Below are positions 8,015 to 16,501 of a DNA stretch of 45,557 nucleotides, one piece after another. Each line of letters starts with the position of its first letter. Within the stretch, counting starts at the first letter, position 1. Source of the stretch: Collinsella sp. (GTDB taxonomy: Bacteria > Actinomycetota > Coriobacteriia > Coriobacteriales > Coriobacteriaceae); NCBI GenBank assembly GCA_019419555.1, contig DXZR01000004.1:1-45557 (forward strand), in the 5' to 3' direction. A program made the translations under genes and the position numbers. The notes under the pieces are model-generated. The model saw nothing but the letters and a program-made list of their open reading frames with translations, ran no database searches and was not told the DNA's origin.

Positions 8015-8026
8015 GGTGATTCCCTT

Positions 8027-8506
8027 CTACACGCCGGCGGCGATGCCGGTGCGGTCGTGGATGGCGCCATGCGGGCAGACGACGGCGCACATGCCGCACG
8101 ACAGGCAGTCCACGCCGTCGATATGGGCGCAGTTGTCCTCGATGCGGACAGCGCCGGCAGGGCACTTTTTAGCGCACATGCCGCAACCGATGCAGCTCGT
8201 GTCGCAGATCTTGCGAGCGATGGCGCCCTTATCTGTGTTGTTGCAGCGCACCAGAATGTTCTGGTAGCCGGGAACGAAGGCAATCACGCGCTGCGGGCAC
8301 GCCATACCGCACAGGCCACAGCCCGTGCACTTGGAGCGATCCACGCGGGCGATGCCATCGACCAGCGCAATGGCGCCGTGGGGGCAGGCCGTGACGCAGG
8401 CGCCACAGCCAATGCAGCCTTCGCTGCAGCGGGCGTCGCCGCCTGCGGAAGCGCAACCACTTCCGCAGGCAACGTAGGCCACGTTATGTTGAATGGATTT
8501 GGCCAT
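8027..8506 (-). CDS. Polyferredoxin with four [4Fe-4S] motifs
   Basis: 159 residues with four CxxCxxCxxxCP motifs: CIGCGACVTACP, CTGCGLCGMACP, CIGCGMCAKKCP and CLSCGMCAVVCP, plus extra N-terminal cysteines (CGSGC...C). It is an electron carrier without a membrane or signal segment. It lies 11 bases after ygfK and 12 bases before xdh, so it is co-translated with both. In better-known clusters of this group an FAD subunit (CoxM/YgfM type) sits near here; this ferredoxin probably bridges the hydroxylase and YgfK instead. That role is inference from position. Confidence 0.85.
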   Translation of the reverse strand: MAKSIQHNVAYVACGSGCASAGGDARCSEGCIGCGACVTACPHGAIALVDGIARVDRSKCTGCGLCGMACPQRVIAFVPGYQNILVRCNNTDKGAIARKICDTSCIGCGMCAKKCPAGAVRIEDNCAHIDGVDCLSCGMCAVVCPHGAIHDRTGIAAGV

Positions 8507-8517
8507 AAGAGACTCGC

Positions 8518-11517
8518 CTATTTCTTAAGAAGGTACGAATAGTTGTCGCGCACGGCCCTGATGGTCAGGCGGACGGCCTCGGGAAGACCGGTGTTGACGG
8601 CATCGACCGAGACGGTGCGGACCGTGCCGGCGACGCGGACCTTAAAGTGGTCCTCGTCCACGGCCAGGAAGCCCTCGTTCTCGGAGTTCTCCATGTCCTG
8701 CTCGCTCCAGAACAGGGTGAGCTTGTCCTTGTAGGGACGACCCTCCTGGTAGGGGCAGAACACGGCGCAGTTACCGCACTCGTTGCACATGCCGTCGACA
8801 TGGACGACCTGATGCTTGGCCAGGCCCGGCACCTTAATTGCCACGTTGGCGCGGTTGGGGCACACGTCGCAGCAGACCTCGCACACCGAGCCGCAGCCCA
8901 GGCAGCGGGTCTTGGTGCAGTTGCGCTTGTCGCGGCACAGCGACCCCTTGCGCTCGTAGCAGGTGTCCTCGCGGCCGGCCTGCTCGTTGCAGTCGGCGTA
9001 CTTGTTAAAGTCCACGCCGGCGATGGCACGGGCGACCTCCGCGGCGTCGGCGATAGCCTCGACCACGGTGGCAGGACCGCGACGGCAGTCGCCCGCAGCC
9101 CAGACGCCCTCAACGCCGGTGGAGGTGGCGGCAAGACGGCCGCGACGGTCGTGCTCGACGCCCGCGGCATCGTAAAGGCTGGCATCGATGCCCTCGCCCA
9201 CGGCGCAGATCACCGTGGTGGCGGAAAGCTCGACGGTCTCGCCCGTGGCGACGGGACTGCGACGGCCGCTTGCATCCGGCTCGCCGAGCTCCATAACGTC
9301 GCAGGTCAGCACGGAGCCGTTGAGCGCCTTGGGCGCCAGCAGCTCGCAGAACTCAACGCCGTCGGCAAGAGCAAGATCGAGCTCTTCCTCGTCGGCGGGC
9401 ATCTGCTTCTTGGTGCGGCGATACACCAGGCGCACGTTCTTCACGCCAGCCAAGCGCTTGGCCACGCGGGCCGCGTCCATGGCGGTGTTGCCGGCGCCAA
9501 TGACCACGACGTCCTCGCCCAGTTCGAGTTTCTCGCCCTTCTTGGCGGCCTCGAGGAACTCCAGCACATCGAGCTCGGCACCCTCGCCCAAGCCCGCAGA
9601 GCCGGGCATCCAGGCACCGGTGGCCACGACCACGTCAGTAAAGCCTTGGGCCTTGAGCTCGTCGATGGACTCCACGCGGGCGTTGAGCTGCACCTTGGCA
9701 CCAAAGGCCAGGCAGAGCTCTGCGTCATGGGAGATATCGTCGCTGGCGATACGGAACTCGGGGATCACGTGACGGACCACGCCTCCGAGCGAGTCGCGGG
9801 CCTCGAAGATGGTGACGGGCACGCCGGCGCGCGTCAGGAAGAACGCCGTCGCCAGGCCGGCCGGGCCGCCGCCGATAACGGCAACGTTGCGCTCGCCGTC
9901 GTTGGCGATGGCCTGGGCGCGCAGCTTGGGCAGCACGGTGGTCATGGCCTCGCGGGCGGCCTTGAGCTTGCTGGCGCGAATCTGGGCGCCCTCGGGCTCG
10001 TAAAATGCACGCTCGCAGGCACGGCCGCAGGGATGCGGGCAGATGGTGCCGGTAATGAACGGCAGGGCGTTGCGCTCGATGATGATGTTGAGTGCGTCCT
10101 CGTAGCGGCCCTCGTCAACAGCCGCCAGATAGGCGGGAATATCCTGCTGGATGGGGCAGCTCGTGCGGCACGGCGTGGTAAAGCAGTCGGAAAGCGGGCT
10201 CTTGCCGGCGACCTTGCGGTCGGGCAGCGGGCGCAGCGGCTTCTTGTAGAGCGGATTGGTGAGCGAGTCGGCCTGGATCGCAGTCACGGCCTCGAGAGAG
10301 ACGCCCGCGAACGGCTTGCCATCCAGGTCGGTAAACTCGCCGGCCATCTGGCTAAAGCGCTCGTAGCCACCGGGCTTGAGCACGTCGGTCGCCAGGGTAA
10401 CGGGCCAAATGCCGGCATCGTACAGGGCGCGGATGTTGTAGACCGTGGCACCGCCGGAGTAGCTGATGCGCAGCTTGCCATCGAACTGCTCGGTAATGCG
10501 ACGGGCAGCCTCAATGGTCAGCGAGAACAGCGAACGGCCGGACATGTACATCTCGGTGGAGGGCAGCTCGTTCCTCGTCACGTCGACGGGGAACGTGTTG
10601 GTCAGCTTGACGCCAAACTCAAGACCGCGCTCAGCGCACAGGGCAATCAGGCGCTCGAACATGGGCACGGCGTCGACCCACTGCAGGTCCTCGCGGAAGT
10701 GCGTGTCATCGAAGACAATGTAGTCAAAGCCCAGCTCGTTCAGACGCTGACGGGCAAACTCATAGCCCAGCAGCGTGGGGTTGCACTTGATGTAGGTGTT
10801 GAGGCCCTTCTCGGTGATCAGATAGGTCGCGATGCGCTCGATCTCGGCGGGCGGGCAGCCATGCAGGGTAGACTCGGTGATGGAGTTGGAGACGCGTGCC
10901 GGGATGGACTCGACAAACGCGGCATCGACATGCTCAAACTTGTCCAGGTTAGCGAGCGCCCACGTGCGGCACTCGTTCCAAACCTCGGAGCCGCTGGCGT
11001 CCTTCATGCCCTCGATGTAGGCGTCGACCTTGGGGCTCTTAATACCCTCGAGGTCATAGCCCACCGACATGTTGAAGACAAAGCCGTCCGGACTGCCCAG
11101 GCCGTACTCGCGAGCGATGAGGTGGCAGGCGAACCATGCCTTCACGTACTCGGCAAAGGCCTGCGGAACCTCGAGCTCGGTCGACCACTCGCAGTTGTAG
11201 CACTCGTCCTGCGCCACGATGCAGGGTTTGTTCACACACTTGGAGAGCTCCTCGCCGTCCATAACCTGGACGGTCTTGAGCTCAAAGAAGCGGGAACCGG
11301 CCACGTAGGATGCCACGATGTTCTGGGCCAGCTGCGTGTTGGGGCCGGCGGCCGGGCCAAACGGAGTCTCGATGCGCTCGTCAAAAATGGGAAGCGCGCC
11401 CTCCTGGTTGGTCGTGACCATCTTACGCACGCCAAAGATGGCGTCCTGGGTCTTGTGCTCCTCGATGATCCAGTTCATCAGCTGCGAAAACGGGATCGGC
11501 CTCATGATGTCGCTCAT
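8518..11517 (-). CDS. ygfK: YgfK-type Fe-S/FAD/NAD(P) oxidoreductase (putative selenate reductase subunit)
   Basis: 999 residues from ATG 11517 (GAGGAG six bases upstream). The open frame extends 41 codons further, but that Arg-rich stretch is not family-like. Residues 1-430 resemble a dihydroorotate dehydrogenase-like barrel. C445/C450/C454 and C493/C497/C501 fit the glutamate-synthase small-subunit Fe-S region. GGGPAGLATAFF near 549-560 binds FAD, and VVIGAGNTAMDAARVAKRLA further on binds NAD(P). The C-terminus has a Cys-rich block (CLGCGSVCEVCCDVCP) and CNECGNCAVFCPY, two more Fe-S sites. Annotated in E. coli as a selenate reductase subunit, but the genomic link is to selenium-dependent molybdenum hydroxylases and anaerobic purine breakdown. 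Here it is the likely electron exit to NAD(P). Confidence 0.88.
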   Translation of the reverse strand: MSDIMRPIPFSQLMNWIIEEHKTQDAIFGVRKMVTTNQEGALPIFDERIETPFGPAAGPNTQLAQNIVASYVAGSRFFELKTVQVMDGEELSKCVNKPCIVAQDECYNCEWSTELEVPQAFAEYVKAWFACHLIAREYGLGSPDGFVFNMSVGYDLEGIKSPKVDAYIEGMKDASGSEVWNECRTWALANLDKFEHVDAAFVESIPARVSNSITESTLHGCPPAEIERIATYLITEKGLNTYIKCNPTLLGYEFARQRLNELGFDYIVFDDTHFREDLQWVDAVPMFERLIALCAERGLEFGVKLTNTFPVDVTRNELPSTEMYMSGRSLFSLTIEAARRITEQFDGKLRISYSGGATVYNIRALYDAGIWPVTLATDVLKPGGYERFSQMAGEFTDLDGKPFAGVSLEAVTAIQADSLTNPLYKKPLRPLPDRKVAGKSPLSDCFTTPCRTSCPIQQDIPAYLAAVDEGRYEDALNIIIERNALPFITGTICPHPCGRACERAFYEPEGAQIRASKLKAAREAMTTVLPKLRAQAIANDGERNVAVIGGGPAGLATAFFLTRAGVPVTIFEARDSLGGVVRHVIPEFRIASDDISHDAELCLAFGAKVQLNARVESIDELKAQGFTDVVVATGAWMPGSAGLGEGAELDVLEFLEAAKKGEKLELGEDVVVIGAGNTAMDAARVAKRLAGVKNVRLVYRRTKKQMPADEEELDLALADGVEFCELLAPKALNGSVLTCDVMELGEPDASGRRSPVATGETVELSATTVICAVGEGIDASLYDAAGVEHDRRGRLAATSTGVEGVWAAGDCRRGPATVVEAIADAAEVARAIAGVDFNKYADCNEQAGREDTCYERKGSLCRDKRNCTKTRCLGCGSVCEVCCDVCPNRANVAIKVPGLAKHQVVHVDGMCNECGNCAVFCPYQEGRPYKDKLTLFWSEQDMENSENEGFLAVDEDHFKVRVAGTVRTVSVDAVNTGLPEAVRLTIRAVRDNYSYLLKK

Positions 11518-11665
11518 AATGAGCTCCTCTCTGTAACGCCCGGCGAGACCGCGCGGCGGGCGCAAATACGGTGTAGCGCTAGCACAGCGCCGGCGACCCC
11601 GCGGAGACCGCCTATACGAGCGTCGAATGCGGCGAAACATCCGACGCGCGTGAATCTACTTGAAA

Positions 11666-13021
11666 TTAGTAGGTGCGATCGTTGAGCGTGCTCCAGAGCT
11701 TCTTGGACTCAGCCATGGTCCACGCGTTGATCTTTTCCTCATCAATGCCAACGAACTCGCGATCCTTGTACAGGATGCGGCCGTTGATGATGGTGGTGCG
11801 GCAGTTTTTGCCCATCATGCCAAAGAGCATGTGGCCGTCGATATTCTCCTCGCTCAGCGGCGTAAAGGGCTTGTAGTCCATGACGATGACGTCAGCGGCA
11901 GCGCCGGCCTCGAGCACACCGAGCTTGCGATCGAAGTACTTGCTCGCCATCTTGGCGTTGTTCTCGAACAGCATGGTCATGGCCTCGCACCAGCCCACGT
12001 TGGGCATGGCGGCGTTGTGGCGCTGAATGATCAGGAAGACCTTAAGGCTCTCGAGCATATCGTGGGTGTAGGCGTCGGTGCCCATGCACACGGGTATGCC
12101 GCGGCGGAAGAACTCGAGCACGGGGGCGCAGCCTACGGCGTTGCCCATATTGGATTCGGGGTTGTTGACGAGCCAGGTGCCGGACTCCTTGACGATATCC
12201 ATCTCGGCAGGCGTCACGTGGATGCAGTGGCCGAGCATGGTGTCGGGACCCAGCAGGTTGTGCTGCAGCAGGCGCTCGACGGGGCTGATACCACCGCGGT
12301 TGAGACGGGAGTCCCACACGTCATTCATGCCCTCGCACACATGGATGTGGAAGCCGGTCAGGCCGTTGTTGGCCTCGGCCATCTTGTCCATGGTCTCGTC
12401 CGACAGCGTAAAGGTGGCGTGACCGCCAAACATGGCGGCGATCATGTGGTTGTCGTTATCGCGACGTTCCTTGGCGGCCCACTGGGCAAACTCGGCGTTC
12501 TCGGCAATGGCCTGGTCGCACTTTTCCTGACCGCGGCGATCGGAGACTTCGTAGCACAGGCACGAACGCATGCCCAGCTCCTGCGCGGCGTCCTTAATGG
12601 TAAAGAGGCTTCCCGGGATTTCGCAGAAGCTCGCATGGTGATCGAAGATCGTGGTGACGCCATCGCGGATGGAGTCAAGAATCGTGGCATAGGCGCTGGC
12701 CTTGGTGCCGTCGAGCGTCAGGTTGTCGTCGATCTTCCACCACTGCTGCTCAAGATTCTCCAGGAAGTTGGTGGGGTTGCAGCCCTTAATGGCAAGGCCG
12801 CGGGCCAGACCCGAGTAGATGTGGGTGTGGCAGTTGATAAGTCCGGGCATGATGAGGTTGCCCTGGGCGTCGACGTACTCGGCATCCGGGTACTTGGCCT
12901 TGAGCTCGCGCTCGGGGCCCACTTCGACGATCGTATCTCCGTCAATGGCGACCGCACCGTTGGGAATGAACGGAGTCTGAGCGTTGCGGGTAAAGACGGA
13001 ACCGTTAGCGACCAGAAGCAT
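11666..13021 (-). CDS. ssnA: SsnA-type amidohydrolase
   Basis: 451 residues from ATG 13021, which has AGGGAG five bases upstream; the longer frame from 13039 lacks such a site. It belongs to the metal-dependent amidohydrolase/chlorohydrolase superfamily. His65 and His67 lie in LINCHTHIYSGLARG, with later ligands in FHIHVCEG, GHCIHV and the Asp of GTDAYTHDM. The family includes guanine deaminase-like enzymes. SsnA is found almost only beside ygfK and selenium-type molybdenum hydroxylases, so a purine-derived substrate is expected but not proven. It sits between the permease and ygfK, with 148 bases of G+C-rich spacer before ygfK. Confidence 0.88.
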   Translation of the reverse strand: MLLVANGSVFTRNAQTPFIPNGAVAIDGDTIVEVGPERELKAKYPDAEYVDAQGNLIMPGLINCHTHIYSGLARGLAIKGCNPTNFLENLEQQWWKIDDNLTLDGTKASAYATILDSIRDGVTTIFDHHASFCEIPGSLFTIKDAAQELGMRSCLCYEVSDRRGQEKCDQAIAENAEFAQWAAKERRDNDNHMIAAMFGGHATFTLSDETMDKMAEANNGLTGFHIHVCEGMNDVWDSRLNRGGISPVERLLQHNLLGPDTMLGHCIHVTPAEMDIVKESGTWLVNNPESNMGNAVGCAPVLEFFRRGIPVCMGTDAYTHDMLESLKVFLIIQRHNAAMPNVGWCEAMTMLFENNAKMASKYFDRKLGVLEAGAAADVIVMDYKPFTPLSEENIDGHMLFGMMGKNCRTTIINGRILYKDREFVGIDEEKINAWTMAESKKLWSTLNDRTY

Positions 13022-13131
13022 AAATGCTCCCTTCAACATCAGGGGCGGGGTTTGACACCTCTGACATGGCGGAAGTGCGAAGCGCCGGCCTACACCGGAA
13101 ACGGGCCCTCTCCCGTCAACGCTTCACCAAA

Positions 13132-13201
13132 GGGACGAGCCCTTTGAAGTGCGGCTTGGCGCCGCATGGCGCCGGCGGACGAGGCGATGCGTCCGCCGGC
13201 G
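13132..13201 (-). other. Cluster of three hairpins between permease and ssnA
   Basis: The 196-base spacer holds AAAGGG/CCCTTT (loop ACGAG, with CTTC/GAAG outside it), GCGGC/GCCGC, and a perfect 12-bp stem CGCCGGCGGACG/CGTCCGCCGGCG at 13170-13181 and 13190-13201. No T run follows on the minus strand, so these are unlikely to be full terminators. They may protect the 3' end of a processed permease mRNA or adjust expression of the downstream genes. Confidence 0.55.
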
Positions 13202-13217
13202 AATAGCACCGAATTGG

Positions 13218-14612
13218 TTACTTCTTGCTCTCGGGCAGGACCAGATTCACAGCGGCATCCTTGGCGGCATCGATGTGCTGAGCCACGACCGGCGTCTGCG
13301 GAAGGATCAGGTTGAGCACGATGGCCATGATGGCGGTGGGGGTTACGGCGTTGGAGCCGATGACGGTGGACACCCAGGTGGGCATGCCCTCGCCGGCAAG
13401 GCAACCGCTGGCCATCCAGATACCCAAGCCAAAGACAACGGAGGTGCCGACGATGGTGGTGGTGCGCTGCGTGAGGCCCTCGCGGGTGAACATGCGCACA
13501 CCGTTCATGGTGATGGTGCCAAAGACGCCGACGGTCGCGCCGCCGATAACAGGCTGCGGGATGGCGGAGAGCACGGCAGAGAGCTGCGGGAACAGACCGG
13601 CGATGGCAAAGACGGCCGCGATGATCACAAAGACCCACTTGTTGACGACCTTGTTGGAGCAGATGATGCCCACGTTCTGGCCAAGGGCGCTGGTGGGAAG
13701 ACCGCCCAGCAGGCCGCCGACCATAGAAGTGAGGCCCTGGGACACGATAGCGCCGGAGAGCTCGCGCTCGGTGGGCATACGGTCGATGGAGCCCAGGCAG
13801 GCGGCGGAGACGTCACCGATAACCTGGATGGCAACCATGGGGAACACGACGGCGAGGGTAATGCAGACCTCGGGATCAAACTCGAGCGCGTAGGGCATGA
13901 GCTTGGGAAGAGCGAAGACCTGAGCGGTGGCGACGCTGGAGAAGTCGATCATGCCAAAGGGGATCGAAACGATCATGCCAACGATCATACCAAAGAACAC
14001 GGATCCCAGCTTGAGCGTGCCCTTGCCAAAGTTGGCGAGCGCGAAGACGACGGCGAAGGTGATAAGAGCGACGCACCATGCCTGCGGGGTGCCCCACAAC
14101 GGCGTGCCCATGCCACCGGCCATGTATTTGACGGCCGTGGGATAGAGAGAGACGCCAATGGAGAAGATGACCGTGCCGGTCACGACGGGCGGGAACAGCC
14201 ACTTAATCTTGCTGTAGGCCAGACCAAAGAGGACCGCGACGGCACCGCCAACGATCTCGCCGCCCAGCAGCGCGCCAAAACTAAAGCCCGAGGCGCCCAT
14301 GGCCTGAAGGGCCGGCAGGAACGCGAACGAAACGCCCATGACGATGGGCAGGCCGCCGCCAATGCGACGGAAGGGAGCGAAGGCCTGAAGGGCCGTGTCG
14401 ATCGCCGAAAGAATGAGTGCAACCTGAATGATGTCGGTGCTCTGCTGGCTATTAAAGCCGTAGACGCCGGCCATGATGACCGCCGGGGTAATGATGCCGG
14501 CAAACGATGCCAGTACATGCTGAAGGGCACACGGGATCATTTCCTTAACGGGCGGCATGCCTTCGCGAGTGAACAGGGCTTCAGTGCCGTTCGTAACCGT
14601 CTCCTGGGTCAT
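13218..14612 (-). CDS. Purine/xanthine permease, NCS2 (nucleobase:cation symporter-2) family
   Basis: 464 residues from ATG 14612 (GGTGGT upstream); the longer frame to 14699 is not family-like. About 12-14 hydrophobic segments make it an inner-membrane transporter. The NCS2 signature is seen as TSALGQNVGIICSNKVVNK, and the early QHVLASFAGIITPAVIMAG is typical. It is closest in flavour to the xanthine/urate members (XanQ, UacT, PbuX). The first gene of the purine operon, it would bring in the substrate for SsnA/Xdh. It is expressed from the promoter at 14700-14728. The exact purine cannot be told from sequence. Confidence 0.88.
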   Translation of the reverse strand: MTQETVTNGTEALFTREGMPPVKEMIPCALQHVLASFAGIITPAVIMAGVYGFNSQQSTDIIQVALILSAIDTALQAFAPFRRIGGGLPIVMGVSFAFLPALQAMGASGFSFGALLGGEIVGGAVAVLFGLAYSKIKWLFPPVVTGTVIFSIGVSLYPTAVKYMAGGMGTPLWGTPQAWCVALITFAVVFALANFGKGTLKLGSVFFGMIVGMIVSIPFGMIDFSSVATAQVFALPKLMPYALEFDPEVCITLAVVFPMVAIQVIGDVSAACLGSIDRMPTERELSGAIVSQGLTSMVGGLLGGLPTSALGQNVGIICSNKVVNKWVFVIIAAVFAIAGLFPQLSAVLSAIPQPVIGGATVGVFGTITMNGVRMFTREGLTQRTTTIVGTSVVFGLGIWMASGCLAGEGMPTWVSTVIGSNAVTPTAIMAIVLNLILPQTPVVAQHIDAAKDAAVNLVLPESKK

Positions 14613-14699
14613 TTGACCACCAATCCTCGAAATAGTTGTTTTCGCATCTAACGCTCTATTGTGACGCAGTGCGGGGTTGAGGTTGTGCCTTCGTTGCAT

Positions 14700-14728
14700 A
14701 TCGTATTAAAGATGATTCTCATTCTCAA
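14700..14728 (-). promoter_or_regulatory. Promoter of the purine operon with a Fur-box-like site
   Basis: On the minus strand, TTGAGA (14723-14728), a 17-base spacer and TACGAT (14700-14705) form a good sigma-70-type promoter about 90 bases before the permease start. The spacer and the end of the -35 contain GAGAATGAGAATCATCTTT (14708-14726), which matches 14 of 19 positions of the classical Fur box. An iron- or other metal-responsive repressor could act here. The rest of the 352-base divergent gap holds the regulator's leader and no gene. Confidence 0.5.
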
Positions 14729-14964
14729 TAATAATTTTTTGTTATCAGACTATTCTTCAGCTGAGATAATGCATTTCCGCAGGTCAGGAAAGTGTCTGGT
14801 CAAAATGACATCTAACTTTTCTTTTGGTCGACCGTTTACCGCTAAATTCCTACCGTTCGTCTGTATTACGCAATGTACCTGCGGATATACGAGTCAATAG
14901 ACACCGTGTTACCATGAGAAAAAATTGTTATGAACATTTCCGATTTCACCCAAAGGAGTTGCCC

Positions 14965-15621
14965 GTGAACGAGACCGTACGCCGCTTTTTGCCGATGGTC
15001 GATTTCCTGGAGCAGGTACTCGGTAAGAACAGCGAAATCGTCCTGCACGATTTCTCGGATCCCGACCACGCCATCGTCGATATTCGCAACGGCATCGTGA
15101 GCGGCCGTAAGGTCGGCGGTCCCGCCACCGATCTGGCACTCAAGATCATGCACGATGGTAAATATCGCGATCTGCCGTTCATTACGGGCTACGAAGGCCG
15201 CGGTGCCGGTGGCAAGACGCTGGAGTCGGCGACGTACTTCATTCGCGAGGACGGCGAGATCGTCGGCATGCTCTGCGTCAACACCGATCTTTCGGCCTTG
15301 CGCAACATCAGTGCCATGGCCCAGCAGCTTATGGCCTGCTTTGACGCCGCTCCCGCACGCACCGAGCCCTCCCCCATCGAGGTCGAAAGCCTTTCGGAGT
15401 CCACGCAGGAGCTCATCGACCGCAGTATTTCCGAGCTGCTGAGCGCTCGCGGGCTGGATGTGACGTCGCTTGGTCAAAGCGACCGCGTGGACGTCATTCG
15501 CCACCTCAACGGCAACGGAGTGTTCATGCTCAAGGGCGCCGTAGCCTGCGCCGCCACCGCGCTGGGCATCTCGGAGCCCAGCGTCTACCGCTACCTGCAA
15601 AAAGTCCGCAAGGAAGGCTAA
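14965..15621 (+). CDS. YheO-like PAS/HTH transcriptional regulator
   Basis: 218 residues from GTG 14965, chosen because AAAGGAG lies at 14952-14958 and the protein then begins like the family (NETVRRFLPMVDFLEQVLGK). The N-terminal YheO PAS-like domain runs to about residue 115 (SEIVLHDFSDPDHAIVDIRN; YFIREDGEIVGMLCVNTDLS). The C-terminal YheO helix-turn-helix domain ends with GAVACAATALGISEPSVYRY. It is divergent from the purine permease operon, so it probably senses a purine or redox signal and controls that operon. The ligand is unknown. Confidence 0.82.
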   Translation: MNETVRRFLPMVDFLEQVLGKNSEIVLHDFSDPDHAIVDIRNGIVSGRKVGGPATDLALKIMHDGKYRDLPFITGYEGRGAGGKTLESATYFIREDGEIVGMLCVNTDLSALRNISAMAQQLMACFDAAPARTEPSPIEVESLSESTQELIDRSISELLSARGLDVTSLGQSDRVDVIRHLNGNGVFMLKGAVACAATALGISEPSVYRYLQKVRKEG

Positions 15622-15641
15622 CCCGCTGACTCCTTGGGGAC

Positions 15642-15663
15642 GGAGGAAAACGGATCATTTTTG
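15642..15663 (+). repeat. Copy 1 of the GGAAAACGGATCATTTTTG intergenic repeat
   Basis: This copy lies just after the YheO-type gene. Further copies are at 16323-16343 (inverted) and 16376-16397, so the family brackets ridA. Confidence 0.7.
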
Positions 15664-15680
15664 TCGCATCGCTTGACAAA

Positions 15681-15716
15681 AGACCCTGCAGTTCACACGC
15701 ACTGCAGGGTCTTTTT
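15681..15716. terminator. Bidirectional terminator between the YheO-type gene and ridA
   Basis: A perfect 12-bp stem, AGACCCTGCAGT (15681-15692) with ACTGCAGGGTCT (15701-15712), has an 8-base loop and is followed by TTTT on the plus strand and by TTTTG on the minus strand. It can end both convergent genes. Confidence 0.88.
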
Positions 15717-15745
15717 GCATGTTATGTTTAGTTGTTGCCAACGCC

Positions 15746-16123
15746 TTAGAGAGCGGCGACGACCTCGATCTCGACCAGACCGCCGGCCGGAAGGGCGGCA
15801 ACCTGGAAAGCGCTGCGCGCGGGGAACGGAGCCTCGAACTTGGAGGCGTAGATCTCGTTCACGGCAGCGAAGTCGGCAATGTCGGCCAGATAGACCGTGG
15901 TCTTAACGACATCGGCAAAGGTGGCGCCGGCAGCGGTCAGCAGGGCCTCAACGTTAGCAAGGGACTGCTTAGCCTGGGCCTCGACGCCCTCGGGCATCTT
16001 GCCGGTTGCGGGGTCGATGCCCAGCTGGCCGGACAGGAACACCATGTTGCCGGTCTGGATGCCGGGGGAATACGGGCCGATGGCTGCAGGTGCGTTATCG
16101 GAAGACACGACGGTCTTGCTCAT
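15746..16123 (-). CDS. ridA: RidA/YjgF/UK114-family enamine/imine deaminase
   Basis: 125 residues, normal length, start ATG 16123 with AAGGAGA. Family marks are AIGPYSPGIQTGNMVFLSGQ, GATFADVVKTTVYLAD and the terminal PARSAFQVAALPAGGLVEIE, where the Arg binds the substrate carboxylate. The trimeric cytoplasmic enzyme hydrolyses reactive 2-aminoacrylate-type intermediates from amino-acid metabolism. RidA-like genes are often close to purine or pyrimidine catabolic genes, so a link to the upstream operon is possible, but it has its own promoter (16213-16241). Confidence 0.92.
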   Translation of the reverse strand: MSKTVVSSDNAPAAIGPYSPGIQTGNMVFLSGQLGIDPATGKMPEGVEAQAKQSLANVEALLTAAGATFADVVKTTVYLADIADFAAVNEIYASKFEAPFPARSAFQVAALPAGGLVEIEVVAAL

Positions 16124-16212
16124 GTTTTTCTCCTTACGATCAGATAGAGAGCGTGAGCGCGGCGTTCACACCGGGAGGCACAATTCGGTCTGAACACCGC
16201 GCTTGATTTGGG

Positions 16213-16241
16213 ATAGTACTCAAGGTTTCCGCGCGATGCAA
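16213..16241 (-). promoter_or_regulatory. Promoter of ridA
   Basis: Minus strand: TTGCAT (16236-16241), 17 bases, TACTAT (16213-16218), about 90 bases before the ridA start. The spacing is ideal and both hexamers are good. Confidence 0.6.
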
Positions 16242-16322
16242 GATTATTATCACGTTGCGAGAATATTTTATCGCCCAACGGTGCCTGTCGGCCGCTGAAC
16301 GGCACGACCGGACAGTGAAGCT

Positions 16323-16397
16323 CAAAATGATCCGTTTTCCTCCGCCGCCTATGGATCACCTAATCCGATGGGAACGAAGGGAAACGGATCATTTTTG
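16323..16397. repeat. Inverted pair of the GGAAAACGGATCATTTTTG repeat
   Basis: The inverted copy at 16323-16343 and the direct copy at 16376-16397 form a ~20-bp stem with a ~32-base loop. The pair sits in the 378-base gap between ridA and the U32 gene. The rest of that gap holds the ridA promoter and, near 16463, a TATACT that could be the -10 of the U32 gene. Confidence 0.7.
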
Positions 16398-16501
16398 CTG
16401 CAAGGGCTGCTGAAGACTTTATCCTGCTTGGAGCACGGGCATCGCCTGCCGCGACGGCACCACTATACTTTTGAGTATCTGAGCATTTTGAAAGGCAGGA
16501 T

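Noticed and set aside
5117..8542. 1141-codon plus-strand ORF opposite xdh
   Set aside because: Low-complexity G/A/H/L-rich translation, no ribosome binding site, fully antisense to a clear enzyme gene. The same holds for plus-strand ORFs 8647-11685, 11660-13147, 13149-14651, 31611-33596, 34679-36607 and 42046-44433.
11518..11640. 41-codon N-terminal extension of YgfK
   Set aside because: Arg-rich, not family-like, and the internal ATG at 11517 has GAGGAG at proper spacing.
14613..14964. Purine or molybdenum-cofactor riboswitch upstream of the permease
   Set aside because: The leader is only about 80 bases and shows none of the conserved core sequences I know for these riboswitches.
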